Source: UBA7067 sp051880615 (GTDB taxonomy: Bacteria > Bacillota > Clostridia > Oscillospirales > Acutalibacteraceae). From it: a stretch of 64,000 nucleotides of DNA. The position numbers and the translations under genes were made by a program. How positions within the stretch are numbered: position 1 is the first letter of the stretch; the number at the start of each line of letters is the position of its first letter. This document shows positions 43,618-53,237 of the stretch, one piece after another. The notes below the pieces were generated by a model. It was not told the DNA's origin. It saw only the letters and a program-made list of their open reading frames with translations, and ran no database searches. The DNA lies in NCBI GenBank assembly GCA_051880615.1, contig JBJEOH010000012.1, positions 1-64,000 of the forward strand. The letters run 5' to 3'.

Positions 43618-45119
43618 TGGCAACAAGAAAGGTGACTGTTATTCCGCCGACAATAAATCCGCTTACAAGAATTTCAAATTCAACGGTCAAGAAAAGACGA
43701 ACAGCCGGTTATGCTCGTGTTTCGACTGACAAGGATGAGCAGTTTACTTCATATGAAGCACAGATTGACTATTATACAAGTTTTATAAAAAGCCATAGCG
43801 ATTGGGAGTTCGTAAAAGTCTATACCGATGAGGGTATAAGCGGTCTTAACACAAAAAAGCGTGATGGTTTTAATGAGATGATTTCCGATGCACTTGCAGG
43901 AAAAATAGACCTCATTATAACAAAATCAGTAAGCCGTTTTGCAAGAAATACGGTAGACAGCCTTGTTACAATTCGTAAGTTGAAAGATAAGGGTGTTGAA
44001 GTCTATTTTGAAAAAGAAAACATTTGGACTTTTGACAGCAAGGGCGAATTGCTGCTTACCATTATGTCATCACTTGCGCAGGAGGAGAGCCGCAGTATTT
44101 CGGAAAATGTAACCTGGGGACAGAGAAAGAGGTTCGCCGATGGCAAGGTCAGCCTTCCGTACAAGCATTTTCTCGGATATGAGCGTGGTGAAAAAAAGGG
44201 TGACCCACCTGTTGTTAATGAGGAACAGGCAAAGCTTGTCAGACGAATATATCACCTTTTTATGAACGGAAAAACCACAGGTGGTATTGCAAGAATACTT
44301 ACAGCAGAGCACATTCCAACGCCTTCAGGTAAGAAAATTTGGCAGCCGACAACCATTGAGAGCATTCTTAAGAATGAAAAATATAAAGGTGCGGCAAGAC
44401 TGCAAAAGAAATTTACCGTAGATTTTCTTTCTAAAAAAATGAAGATAAATGAGGGAGAGGTTCCTCAATACTATATTGAAAACTCACACGAAGCCATCAT
44501 TGACCCGATGGAGTGGGATGCGGTTCAGGATGAGTTCAAACGCAGAAAAGCCATAGGCAGAGCTTACAGTGGAAAGAGTGTATTCGGTGCAAAAATCGTA
44601 TGTGGTGACTGCGGTGGTTTTTACGGTTCCAAAACCTGGCATTCAACGGACAAATACAAAATGGTGATATGGCAGTGTAACAGAAAATTCAAGAACAACA
44701 CCTGTTGCAAAACACCGCATATTACCGAGGATGAAATAAAAGAGCAATTTCTCAAAGTTTATAACGGATTGATTTCCGATAAAGAGCCGTTCATAAAGGG
44801 TTGCAAACTTACAAGAGATGTTCTGACTGATACTAAGGAGATTGACAGCGAAATATCCGAACTTCTCCGTGAGCTTGAAGTCGTTACCGAGCTTATTAAA
44901 AAGTACATAGCCGAAAATTCTTCATCGGCTCAAGACCAGGAAGAATATACTGAGAGATACAACAGCTATGTTGACCGATATGAAAAAGCAAAATCAAGAT
45001 ATGATGAGCTTGAACAGCAGAAGGAAAACAAGCTTTCAAAAAGAAAAGCAATAGACCGTTTTATTTCCGACCTTTCAAAGCGTGGTGAACTACTCACCGA
45101 ATTTGATAATTACCTTTGA
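43617..45119 (+). CDS. Large serine recombinase (copy B')
   Basis: A 500-aa paralogue of copy B in opposite orientation: AGYARVSTDKDEQ with Ser36, TKSVSRFARNTVDSL, QEESRSISENVTWGQRKRF, zinc ribbon CGDCGG. It stops at TGA 45117, but the same frame continues as LTVVDTVTVQSDGT to TGA 45201, matching B's WVSILETATVHKDG. The TGA takes the place of B's Trp. The protein lacks about 27 C-terminal residues of copy B, so activity is uncertain. ATG 43617 follows GGGGGAG. Confidence 0.82.
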   Translation: MATRKVTVIPPTINPLTRISNSTVKKRRTAGYARVSTDKDEQFTSYEAQIDYYTSFIKSHSDWEFVKVYTDEGISGLNTKKRDGFNEMISDALAGKIDLIITKSVSRFARNTVDSLVTIRKLKDKGVEVYFEKENIWTFDSKGELLLTIMSSLAQEESRSISENVTWGQRKRFADGKVSLPYKHFLGYERGEKKGDPPVVNEEQAKLVRRIYHLFMNGKTTGGIARILTAEHIPTPSGKKIWQPTTIESILKNEKYKGAARLQKKFTVDFLSKKMKINEGEVPQYYIENSHEAIIDPMEWDAVQDEFKRRKAIGRAYSGKSVFGAKIVCGDCGGFYGSKTWHSTDKYKMVIWQCNRKFKNNTCCKTPHITEDEIKEQFLKVYNGLISDKEPFIKGCKLTRDVLTDTKEIDSEISELLRELEVVTELIKKYIAENSSSAQDQEEYTERYNSYVDRYEKAKSRYDELEQQKENKLSKRKAIDRFISDLSKRGELLTEFDNYL

Positions 45120-45220
45120 CTGACGGTTGTTGATACAGTTACGGTTCAAAGTGACGGAACTTTGGTGTTTAAATTCAATGACGATACAGAGATTAATGAG
45201 TGAAAAATATGGAAAAATAA

Positions 45221-45257
45221 AGCAGACTGCAGTTTACTAAAATTTCAGTCTGCTTTA
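45221..45257 (+). terminator. Terminator after recombinase B'
   Basis: AGCAGACTG pairs with CAGTCTGCT, followed by TTATT. Confidence 0.7.
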
Positions 45258-45328
45258 TTATGTATTATGTAAGTTGCTACTGACTAATTTTAAAATGTAA
45301 TAGTATTTCTGATGCACCAAGGAATACG

Positions 45329-45360
45329 AAATGCACCCACAATTTAGTTTGGGTGCATTT
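45329..45360. terminator. Hairpin near the distal island end
   Basis: AAATGCACCCA pairs perfectly with TGGGTGCATTT around a 10-nt loop, with short T- and A-runs on either side. Confidence 0.55.
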
Positions 45361-45382
45361 GTATTAAAATAAGAGATTTGTT

Positions 45383-45410
45383 CCAAATAAGAACCGCAAT
45401 TTTGATACAA
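45383..45410 (+). repeat. 28-bp direct repeat (distal att-like copy)
   Basis: Identical to 34674-34701 at the ssrA CCA end. Divergence begins at once on both sides, so the two copies bound a 10,709-bp segment. Its right half forms the left arm of a terminator with CTGCGGTTC at 45421. Confidence 0.8.
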
Positions 45411-45439
45411 TGTGTCAAGACTGCGGTTCTTTTCTTTTT
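45391..45439 (+). terminator. Terminator overlapping the distal repeat
   Basis: GAACCGCA pairs with TGCGGTTC, then TTTTCTTTTT. It mirrors the ssrA terminator with another loop. Confidence 0.7.
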
Positions 45440-45510
45440 GCACCGATTAAATTTTAAAGTGCTTGTATTCAAGCCTTTTCTGACTTCTTCCACACGAATA
45501 CAAATTACAG

Positions 45511-45546
45511 CACCTCGGCGGATTGACTTTTTGCCGAGGTGTTTTT
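45511..45546 (+). terminator. Terminator-like hairpin
   Basis: CACCTCGGC pairs with GCCGAGGTG, followed by TTTTT. No gene precedes it on the plus strand, so it is probably a leftover from insertion. Confidence 0.6.
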
Positions 45547-45582
45547 GCATTTATAAGGACTTTAAAATATAATTGCTCAAAA

Positions 45583-45639
45583 GTAATCGTGTGAAAGATG
45601 GGTATTCGTGTGAAAGATAGGTAATCGTGCGGAAGATGA
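45583..45639. repeat. Three 19-bp tandem repeats
   Basis: Units of exact period 19: GTAATCGTGTGAAAGATGG, GTATTCGTGTGAAAGATAG, GTAATCGTGCGGAAGATGA. They lie in the 360-nt gap between the distal repeat and hsdR, where no gene is evident apart from a short open frame (45622-45760). Confidence 0.6.
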
Positions 45640-45724
45640 TTTTGCTATAAAAGTTTATGCAAATCTATCAACCTTTACGAAAGATCTGCCTTTCATTATA
45701 CGTGATGTCGGTAAGGAAAACCGA

Positions 45725-45758
45725 AAGTCCGAGCACATGATGCACCTTGCTCGGACTT
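45725..45758 (-). terminator. Terminator of the hsd operon
   Basis: AAGTCCGAGCA pairs with TGCTCGGACTT. It lies 5 bp downstream of the hsdR stop on the minus strand. Confidence 0.8.
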
Positions 45759-45762
45759 AAAT

Positions 45763-48700
45763 TTATTCAGAACGGTTATGCAGATCTTGATAAAGACGTT
45801 CAGCAAGTGCCTTTTGGATAATGCGGTATTTTTCTGCATCCATAAAGAGTTGCTCGTAGGCTGCCATATTTTCCATATAAGCCTCTTGTGCAGTATCTTC
45901 AAAAATTGTCGGGAAAATACTGCGTTCATAGACCTGCCGATCGTCTGTCTTAGTAGCACGCTTGACTTTAGAATCCTGTTTCATTTTGTTGTAAAGAGTG
46001 TCGACAATAACTTTGTCAGCATCTGTAAATTCACCGTAAAATTCTTCATTAATTCGTTCGATAATTTCATCAAGGGGACGGAGTTTATCCTTTTTACTAC
46101 CTGCCTTTTTCGGATTGGTCGGTTTCCACTCGCCCTGAATGCCTTCCAACTCAATAGCACCTTCAAAGGTCTTTTCAAGATGATAGTATTCCAGCTTGAC
46201 GCGATTATCAAGGTCAAATTCCGGAGCAGGGTCTGCCGGGAGCAATTTACCAAGGTAAGAGCAGAGTATATACTCCTTATGAAGCTCTTTATCAAACATT
46301 CTGGTAATCTGCGAAATATAGTTATACCATTTTGCAAAAGCACGCACCTCACGGCGGAACTGATAGCGTTCTTCTTCAGTAAGCTTATTATATCGGTCAG
46401 CGATAGGTTTCAATGCATTCGAGATTTTACCCTGTGTGGCATTGGCCTTTCTTACATCGGGGTCAAAATAAATCTTTGCGACATTTTCCACATCTTCGTC
46501 TGTATACACATTCATACCACGAATGATTTTTTGCGTTGTATAAATCAAATCGAAGTTGATTTCCTCAGTCAGACTTGTTTCTTTATAGAATCGCTGGAAT
46601 GCCTCTTTGATACGCTCAACAGGATTTACAAAATCAAGAATATAGGTGTCTTCCTTACCAGGATAGATTCTGTTCACTCGGCTTAAGGTTTGCACAGCTT
46701 TTACATCTCGCAGTTCCTTATCAATAATCATTGTATGCAGAAGAGGCTCATCAAAACCAGTCTGATATTTTTCTGCAACAATCAGAATGTTACCTTCATC
46801 GTGGAATACATTGGCAGTCTGGCTCTCTTTGACTCGATTGCCATTGCTATCAACATTCATGCCGGATTCTGTATATTCGATTCCCTCCGGATCCTCTGGA
46901 TCTTTCAAGCTGCCACTAAATGCAATCATGATTTCGACATCATCATAATTATTGGATTCAAGATACCGCTTGATTTCATGATAATAGCGTACTGCGGCCA
47001 GTCGGGAAGCCGTGACAACCATCATCTTTCCAAGACCTCCGATTTTCTTCTTCGTAACATCGCGGAAAGTTTCCACAATGATTGCAGCTTTTTGCTGAAG
47101 GTTATGCGGATGCAATTCTTCATAGCGGCGAATCGTGCGGACAGCTTTTGATGTTGGAACGTCCGGATTATCCGGAACATTCTTTGCAATCTTATAGCAC
47201 ATCTTATAAGTTGTGTAGTTTGCAAGTACGTCCAAAATAAATCCTTCTTCAATTGCCTGCCGCATGGAATAAACATGGAATGGATGGAAAGAACCGTCCG
47301 GTCTTGGTTCACCGAAGATTTCCAGTGTTTTTCCTTTAGGAGTAGCAGTGAATGCAAAAAAGCTAAGGTTGCTGTGTTTTCCTTGACTGAGCATATCCTG
47401 CACAAGCGGGTCATTCTTTTCTACTTCCTCAACGGCTTTTTCTTCGATTTCGGCATATTCTTTTAAGGCGTCACTGACATCGGCAAGTGCCGCCTTTAGC
47501 TTTAATGCACTTTGACCCGTCTGACTGCTGTGTGCTTCGTCTACAATAATCGCATAGTGCTTGCCGACAGACGAATTCACCTCGTCATAGATAACCGGGA
47601 ACTTCTGCAGAGTGGAAATGATGATTCTTTTTCCATCATTGATAGCATCGCGCAGGTGGCCGGAATTTTTCTTTTCATCAATCGTAACAACACTGCCGAG
47701 AGTATGGTCAAATCCGGATACAGTAGCCTGGAGTTGCTGATCGAGAACTCGGCGGTCAGTAACGATGATAACGCTGTCAAAGATAGGATTATTATTTTCA
47801 TCGTGTAGGCTTGCCATACGGTAGGCTGTCCAGACTATGGAGTTTGATTTGCCCGAACCGGCACTATGCTGAATGAGATAGTTGTGTCCGGCGCCATTCT
47901 CACGAACATGATCGACCAGTTTTCGAACTACATCCAACTGATGATAACGAGGAAAAATAACTTTTGTAGAGATAGTTGTTTCCGTAGAACCGTCCTGCTT
48001 CGTCTTCTTTTTCTCGGTTCGTTCGAAGCTGATGAACTTTTGCAGAATATCCAGTAGCTTGTCTTTTTGCAGAACGTTTCTCCAGAAGTACTCTGTTACA
48101 TAATCCTGCCCTTCTTCTTTGTTGCGAGGATTTCCTGCACCACCATCTTTGCCTGGACCGTTACTGCCTTGATTGAAAGGTAAGAAGTACGTCTGTGCGC
48201 CTTCAAGTCTGGTTGTCATATAGACATCGTATAAATCGCAGGCGAAGTATGCCAGAATACGCTTATTGAATCCGAAAGCCGGGTCTTTCGGGTTGCGGTT
48301 ATATGCCCACTGGCGTTTTGCATCATCGACAGACTGTCCTGTAAGCTGATTTTTTAATTCAATAGCCACAACGGGAATACCGTTAATGGCAAGCATCATA
48401 TCAATGCTGTTTTTGTTAGCTTCGGTGTAATGCCACTGGCGAATGCAATGGCAGATATTTTGACGATAATGCTCATTTGCAAGTTCATTCAACTCAGATT
48501 CTGGCTTGAAATAACAAACGCGAAAAGGAATGCCACGGTGCTTGAAACCATGACGTAGCACTGAAATCAAACCGTCCTGTGTGACAGCATTTTCAAAAGC
48601 CTTGTAGAATTGGCGAAGAGGATTAATTGTACACATACGCTCGAATCTTCGCCATGACATCGGCTGTGTAGCTTTTACAAAATCAGTAAGAGTAGTGATG

Positions 48701-48825
48701 TCCAGGGACATTCCTTTGCTGATTTCGCTGCAGTAACCCTCATCGGTTGCTTTTACCCAGCCACCTTCATCGGATACAAGGTAGTTTTCAATATATTCTT
48801 CAAAGATTTTTTCTCTTTCATCCAT
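45763..48825 (-). CDS. hsdR: Type I restriction endonuclease subunit R
   Basis: A 1020-aa restriction and translocation subunit. The N-terminal nuclease has the PD-ExK-like GIPVVAIELKNQ. Walker A is HSAGSGKSNSIVW (about 318), the DEAH box is VDEAHSSQTGQ (about 435), helicase motif III is FAFTATPKG and motif VI is LSRVNRIYPGKE. The C-terminal region is helical for docking to HsdM. With HsdM and HsdS it cuts DNA lacking the host methylation. It is last in the operon, 3 nt after hsdS. All core motifs are present. Confidence 0.93.
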   Translation of the reverse strand: MDEREKIFEEYIENYLVSDEGGWVKATDEGYCSEISKGMSLDITTLTDFVKATQPMSWRRFERMCTINPLRQFYKAFENAVTQDGLISVLRHGFKHRGIPFRVCYFKPESELNELANEHYRQNICHCIRQWHYTEANKNSIDMMLAINGIPVVAIELKNQLTGQSVDDAKRQWAYNRNPKDPAFGFNKRILAYFACDLYDVYMTTRLEGAQTYFLPFNQGSNGPGKDGGAGNPRNKEEGQDYVTEYFWRNVLQKDKLLDILQKFISFERTEKKKTKQDGSTETTISTKVIFPRYHQLDVVRKLVDHVRENGAGHNYLIQHSAGSGKSNSIVWTAYRMASLHDENNNPIFDSVIIVTDRRVLDQQLQATVSGFDHTLGSVVTIDEKKNSGHLRDAINDGKRIIISTLQKFPVIYDEVNSSVGKHYAIIVDEAHSSQTGQSALKLKAALADVSDALKEYAEIEEKAVEEVEKNDPLVQDMLSQGKHSNLSFFAFTATPKGKTLEIFGEPRPDGSFHPFHVYSMRQAIEEGFILDVLANYTTYKMCYKIAKNVPDNPDVPTSKAVRTIRRYEELHPHNLQQKAAIIVETFRDVTKKKIGGLGKMMVVTASRLAAVRYYHEIKRYLESNNYDDVEIMIAFSGSLKDPEDPEGIEYTESGMNVDSNGNRVKESQTANVFHDEGNILIVAEKYQTGFDEPLLHTMIIDKELRDVKAVQTLSRVNRIYPGKEDTYILDFVNPVERIKEAFQRFYKETSLTEEINFDLIYTTQKIIRGMNVYTDEDVENVAKIYFDPDVRKANATQGKISNALKPIADRYNKLTEEERYQFRREVRAFAKWYNYISQITRMFDKELHKEYILCSYLGKLLPADPAPEFDLDNRVKLEYYHLEKTFEGAIELEGIQGEWKPTNPKKAGSKKDKLRPLDEIIERINEEFYGEFTDADKVIVDTLYNKMKQDSKVKRATKTDDRQVYERSIFPTIFEDTAQEAYMENMAAYEQLFMDAEKYRIIQKALAERLYQDLHNRSE

Positions 48826-48828
48826 AGC

Positions 48829-50112
48829 TTACACAACCTTTCTTTTTCCTGTGACAACTTCGTATATAAGGGATTTTTTATACGCTTCCAAGTCTGATAT
48901 TAGTTGCTGCTTTTCGCCCATGATTAAATCAATTTCCGAACATTTCTCATTAAGATGTTTAGAAATCTCCTTTTGGCATTCTAACGGTGGAATTGGAACT
49001 CGCAGTTGTTTCAGTATTTCTTGACTTATATTTGGCTGCGTTCCTCCTCTTGCGGATAAAAGAAGTTCTTCCTTAGCAGAAAGAATTGCATAAAAGATAT
49101 ATTCATAATCCACTTTGCTAATTGGCTTGCTTAATACACAACACGCTTGATTAGTACAAGCGTTAATTTTTACGATACTGATGTTAGCAATCGAAGCTCC
49201 ATACATAGCAATAGCAATAAATGGGGCGTTATATATTTTTAGGGCAGTATATTTTTCAAGTGCTACAGAATTGACTGCTTTTGTTGTGCTGGTTACAATA
49301 CCTCCGTTGATATCACCTGATTGCAACCATCTAATCTCGCCATTGTAATAATCATCTATATCTGATTTTGGTGTCGTGCCGCTACCTATTTCATCGAAAC
49401 ATGAGCACAACTTAAATGATCTCCATTCTTCTGGTATCTTCCCGATCCACTTAACGCCGCTGTCCTTCATCTCCACATTTGGGTCAAGACCTTTTGTAAC
49501 AGACTCAAAAATAAGAGAGGATTTCCATTGCTTGTATTCTTCAATGCTTGCTTTTGCCTCGGCTATCAGCGAATCGATTTTTGCACATTGGTCATCCAGA
49601 TAGGAAGCTATGGCGGATTGCTCGTCTAATGGAGGGACGAAAAGCAGCGAGTCAGCAAAATCTTCATATTTTATGTTTTTTCCTTCTCTTATGCCTACAG
49701 TCAAGGAATTCATCTCATCAATGAACATTTCGTTTTTGAATAAATGTTTCAAGTAATCCACATTGTAAACAGATTGATTTGCACTAAATACTTGGTAGGC
49801 AGGAGAGCAAACGCCTTCATAATCAGAGCGTTCAAATCCTCCCTGAAAACTTCTTAGGCTAATCACAAAATCATTGATGTGAACGGTTTTGAATTGCTGC
49901 AAATTGGTATTTTCTGCCACTTTAACCACACCATCAAGCATATATTGCGGACACATACCGTATTTTTGAGATGCTGCAAGCAAGACGGGTGTACTATTTC
50001 CACGGTTGTTGGTTTGAGTGAAGTTGAATTTTGCTTTTTCAATACGCCAATGTGAAGGAATTAATCCCATCCATTCAATACCGCTATCCTTCATTGATTC
50101 ATATACAGCCAT
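48829..50112 (-). CDS. hsdS: Type I restriction-modification specificity subunit S
   Basis: A 427-aa subunit with two target recognition domains. The first follows KDSGIEWMGLIPSHW (residues about 6-20) and the second KDSGVKWIGKIPEEW (about 205-220); each is followed by a helical spacer (PPLDEQSAIASYLDDQCAKI and PPLECQKEISKHL). The two halves define a bipartite recognition site. ATG 50112 lies one base after the hsdM stop; the longer frame (50142) is inside hsdM. Confidence 0.9.
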   Translation of the reverse strand: MAVYESMKDSGIEWMGLIPSHWRIEKAKFNFTQTNNRGNSTPVLLAASQKYGMCPQYMLDGVVKVAENTNLQQFKTVHINDFVISLRSFQGGFERSDYEGVCSPAYQVFSANQSVYNVDYLKHLFKNEMFIDEMNSLTVGIREGKNIKYEDFADSLLFVPPLDEQSAIASYLDDQCAKIDSLIAEAKASIEEYKQWKSSLIFESVTKGLDPNVEMKDSGVKWIGKIPEEWRSFKLCSCFDEIGSGTTPKSDIDDYYNGEIRWLQSGDINGGIVTSTTKAVNSVALEKYTALKIYNAPFIAIAMYGASIANISIVKINACTNQACCVLSKPISKVDYEYIFYAILSAKEELLLSARGGTQPNISQEILKQLRVPIPPLECQKEISKHLNEKCSEIDLIMGEKQQLISDLEAYKKSLIYEVVTGKRKVV

Positions 50113-50113
50113 A

Positions 50114-51895
50114 TTACTCACCACCGTTTCCGAACAGCTCATGTAGTTTTTTCATCATGGAATGCTCATGAGCCTCGATCCTTTTTGCAATGTCGGCGGC
50201 AGGTTCCAGTTTCTTGTATTCATAGAAAGTACGGGTGAACGGGATCTCATATCCAACCTTTGTTTTATTGCGGTCAATCCACGCGTTCGGACGATAAGGC
50301 AAAACCTCACGTTCGAAGTAATCATCGATATCCTCATCAAGCGGAACATTTTCTGTGTCACGCTTTGCCTTATCGGCTACAAACTTTTTGCCTTTTTTGA
50401 TTGGATTTCCGTCTTCGTCAAGCAGAGGACTTTCTACTATGATTTTGTTGTACCCAAGACTGACGGTGTCCAGCACCTTGCATTTGCAAATTACTCTCTT
50501 GTTTTCGGAGATTTCGTGAGTGTAATCCTTGGTACAGTATTCACCATATGCCTGAACAATTAGATTACGGCAGCCTTCGGATATGTCTACACGTTTGTTA
50601 CCGATAGGCTTGCGGCGCTGTTCATAACACTTGCTTGCATCGATAAGCATAACTTGCTCTCTGTGTGTTTCCGGCTTATCCTTTGTAACAATCCACACAT
50701 AGGTTGCAATACCTGTATTATAAAAGCTGTCATTCGGAAGCTGAACAATGGCATCCAGCCAATCGTTCTCAAGCAGGTAGCGGCGGATTTCACTTTGACC
50801 GCTTCCCGCATCTCCGGTAAAGAGAGAAGAACCATTCTGAATAATGGCCATGCGTCCGGTATCTTTCAGTTTGGAAAGACCATTCAGCAGAAACAGCATC
50901 TGTCCATCGGATTTTGCAGGAAGTCCAACGCCGAATCGACCGGCATCACCTTTTTTGTGTTCTGCCTCAATATCAGTAGCTTCACGTTTCCAATCAATGC
51001 CGAACGGAGGGTTCGAGATGATATAGTCGAAGGTATAACCAGAGAATTTGTCGTCATTTAGCGTGTTGCCAAACTGCATATTTTCGGGATCACCGCCACG
51101 AATCAGCATATCTGCCTTGGCAATTCCAAATGTGAATGGGTTTATTTCCTGTCCGTAGCAGATGATTTCGGCATCGTTGTCAAGTGCCTTTATGCGTTCC
51201 TCCATACAGGTGAGCATCTGGCTCGTACCCATTGCCATATCATACACAGTTTTTGCGGGAGCCAATTCATCAGAAAAGTCAGCGTTGGTGGTGAGCAGGT
51301 CGCACATCAAATAAATAATATCACGGCTTGTGAAATGGGCTCCGGCGTCTTCATCATAGCTTTCTGAAAACCGCTGTACAAGGTTTTCAAAAACATATCC
51401 CATATCAACAGCAGAAATTTTTTCGGGATCCATATCTGCATCATCGCTGCAAAAATCGCTGATAACTTGATACAGTACTCCTGCGTCTGACATTCTTTCA
51501 ATCTGGGTAAAAAAACCCATGCTGGCGAGAATATCAATTACATTGTCAGAAAAACCATTGATATAATCCTCGAAGTTGACCTTGATATTTTCTGGATCAG
51601 CTTTCAGCTTTTCAAAGGTGTATTGGCTAGTATTATAAAAACGATAACCGGATGCTTTGCGGAGAAAGCCGTCTTTTACAGCAAGCTGTTTCACTTTCTC
51701 ATAGATTTCAAGCACTTTTTCTCTGGTCGGCAAAAGGCAATCATGAAAACGCTTAATAACTGCCATAGGCAATATAACCAGTCCGTATTCATGTGGCTTA
51801 TACGCACCGAACAGAGAATTTGCTACATTCCATATCAGGTTGGCCTTTTCACCGATGTTGGTGCCAACGATTTGTATCTTTTCGTTAGAGTTCAT
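50114..51895 (-). CDS. hsdM: Type I restriction-modification methyltransferase subunit M
   Basis: A 593-aa N6-adenine methyltransferase. The N-terminal helical HsdM_N domain (about 5-150: LIWNVANSLFGAYKPHEYGL) is followed by the N6_Mtase domain. The catalytic motif is SNPPFGIDW (about 298). The SAM-binding motif I reads YDMAMGTSQML where the usual form is DPxxGxGxxL, a departure worth checking. ATG 51895 follows GGAGG and lies within the end of the upstream ISL3-like gene (11-nt overlap), so the two are coupled. Confidence 0.9.
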   Translation of the reverse strand: MNSNEKIQIVGTNIGEKANLIWNVANSLFGAYKPHEYGLVILPMAVIKRFHDCLLPTREKVLEIYEKVKQLAVKDGFLRKASGYRFYNTSQYTFEKLKADPENIKVNFEDYINGFSDNVIDILASMGFFTQIERMSDAGVLYQVISDFCSDDADMDPEKISAVDMGYVFENLVQRFSESYDEDAGAHFTSRDIIYLMCDLLTTNADFSDELAPAKTVYDMAMGTSQMLTCMEERIKALDNDAEIICYGQEINPFTFGIAKADMLIRGGDPENMQFGNTLNDDKFSGYTFDYIISNPPFGIDWKREATDIEAEHKKGDAGRFGVGLPAKSDGQMLFLLNGLSKLKDTGRMAIIQNGSSLFTGDAGSGQSEIRRYLLENDWLDAIVQLPNDSFYNTGIATYVWIVTKDKPETHREQVMLIDASKCYEQRRKPIGNKRVDISEGCRNLIVQAYGEYCTKDYTHEISENKRVICKCKVLDTVSLGYNKIIVESPLLDEDGNPIKKGKKFVADKAKRDTENVPLDEDIDDYFEREVLPYRPNAWIDRNKTKVGYEIPFTRTFYEYKKLEPAADIAKRIEAHEHSMMKKLHELFGNGGE

Positions 51896-53207
51896 AGTCT
51901 CGTTCCTCCTTGATATTGTTCGTGATATCCTTAATATTCTCGATAAATCGCTCGACAGGAATACCCAGTCGTTTGGTTTCATCATTTTCGACTATTGTGT
52001 CGTATGGAGATGTCAGCATACACCGTGCTCGTAAAACATCAAATATGCAGTGCGGCATTTCGTCAATAGCATCGCATATTCCTTGAACCACTGCTGAGAA
52101 GTTTTCGGGCAACGATTTCTCTGCGGAAAGAGCCCCCTGTATTTCTTTCTCATTGAACTCGATAATATCAATAAGTTCTATAAATTCGTTCAAGTTATCG
52201 GGTGTTTTGGATGCCCATGCGGATAACTGTGAATAATCCCATGTATTTTCAAAAATGCCTAACAACGACTGATAATGCTCATATGCCTTACTAAGACGTT
52301 CACGACTACTCATACCTTGTTTGATTTGAGTTTTATCTCTTTTAGATGTGATAAATTTACGATTCTGTGTAAGTACAGTATCTTTGTGTACGACAGGAAA
52401 TCTTTTGCCATCTGAATGAATAATTTCAATAAAGGCGTTATGCCCATGTCGGAATATGCACTCCTGTGATATAAATGGTGATATACAAGGGAAGCAGGTT
52501 GCAACAGCGCTTTCTAATTCCACATTTGGTTCTATGTATATTTGATTCAGCTTACTAGCATCCAGTGTGCGAAAGAAGTTTATGTAGGATGTCTCGGATG
52601 TATCTTTCAAAATATCGATACAATAAATAGAAGAATCATTGATACTTAATATCAAAGGATAAGTATTTCTGAAATAGTGCAACTCGATGATTGCAATGGT
52701 ATGTGGTGTTTCTAAACTTGGAAACCGTGACTCTCGGTACTGAATCTGCCTTCGCATAATGGCTCCGACAGAAGCGGTGGAAGCAGGAACGCCATAATAA
52801 TCACATACCTTTTTATAAGAATATCTAAAAGTTCCTTCTGCTAATTTGTCGGACAACCGATTAGTGTATCGGCAACCTTTTTCCGCAAAATCTATATCTT
52901 CGGGAAAAACGCTACTTTTACACCCATCACAACGCATATAGCGTTGATGAAAAATCAAGTCAACTATACGAAAACCCTCGGCATCTTCGAGAATATCCTT
53001 GAATTTTCGTGTGATGACCTTGGAACTTCTTGTCTGAGTTGAGTGACAAGCAGGACAAGCACATTTTTCTTTTTTAAAGTATCGTTTATGCACGGCGTGA
53101 AAACATGTATCATTACTTTCGGCTTCGAGAACTTGCAGACTATCTATTCCAAGAATTTTAGTTTTTTCTTTTGAAATGTCGGATTTACTATAAGTTTTCT
53201 TGCCCAA
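51885..53207 (-). CDS. ISL3 transposase-derived protein, first gene of the hsd operon
   Basis: A 440-aa protein with ISL3 transposase architecture. Zinc finger cysteines are in CPAC (51-54) and CDGC (93-96); the helix-turn-helix follows (VCDYYGVPASTASVGAIMRR). The DDE region is degenerate: the GIDE position reads AIIE (about 172) and the D-x-FH position reads SQEC (about 247). Transposition is therefore unlikely. Start TTG 53207 follows GGGGG; the longer frame crosses the promoter. It overlaps hsdM by 11 nt and shares its promoter, and I saw no terminal inverted repeats. It may have become a DNA-binding partner or regulator of the R-M system. Confidence 0.75.
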   Translation of the reverse strand: MGKKTYSKSDISKEKTKILGIDSLQVLEAESNDTCFHAVHKRYFKKEKCACPACHSTQTRSSKVITRKFKDILEDAEGFRIVDLIFHQRYMRCDGCKSSVFPEDIDFAEKGCRYTNRLSDKLAEGTFRYSYKKVCDYYGVPASTASVGAIMRRQIQYRESRFPSLETPHTIAIIELHYFRNTYPLILSINDSSIYCIDILKDTSETSYINFFRTLDASKLNQIYIEPNVELESAVATCFPCISPFISQECIFRHGHNAFIEIIHSDGKRFPVVHKDTVLTQNRKFITSKRDKTQIKQGMSSRERLSKAYEHYQSLLGIFENTWDYSQLSAWASKTPDNLNEFIELIDIIEFNEKEIQGALSAEKSLPENFSAVVQGICDAIDEMPHCIFDVLRARCMLTSPYDTIVENDETKRLGIPVERFIENIKDITNNIKEERDYEL

Positions 53208-53237
53208 GTCATAATACCCCCATTCTCTTTTTATTAA

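Noticed and set aside
45778..46686. 302-aa open frame on the plus strand within hsdR
   Set aside because: It is antisense to the motif-rich hsdR gene, has no RBS and resembles no family.
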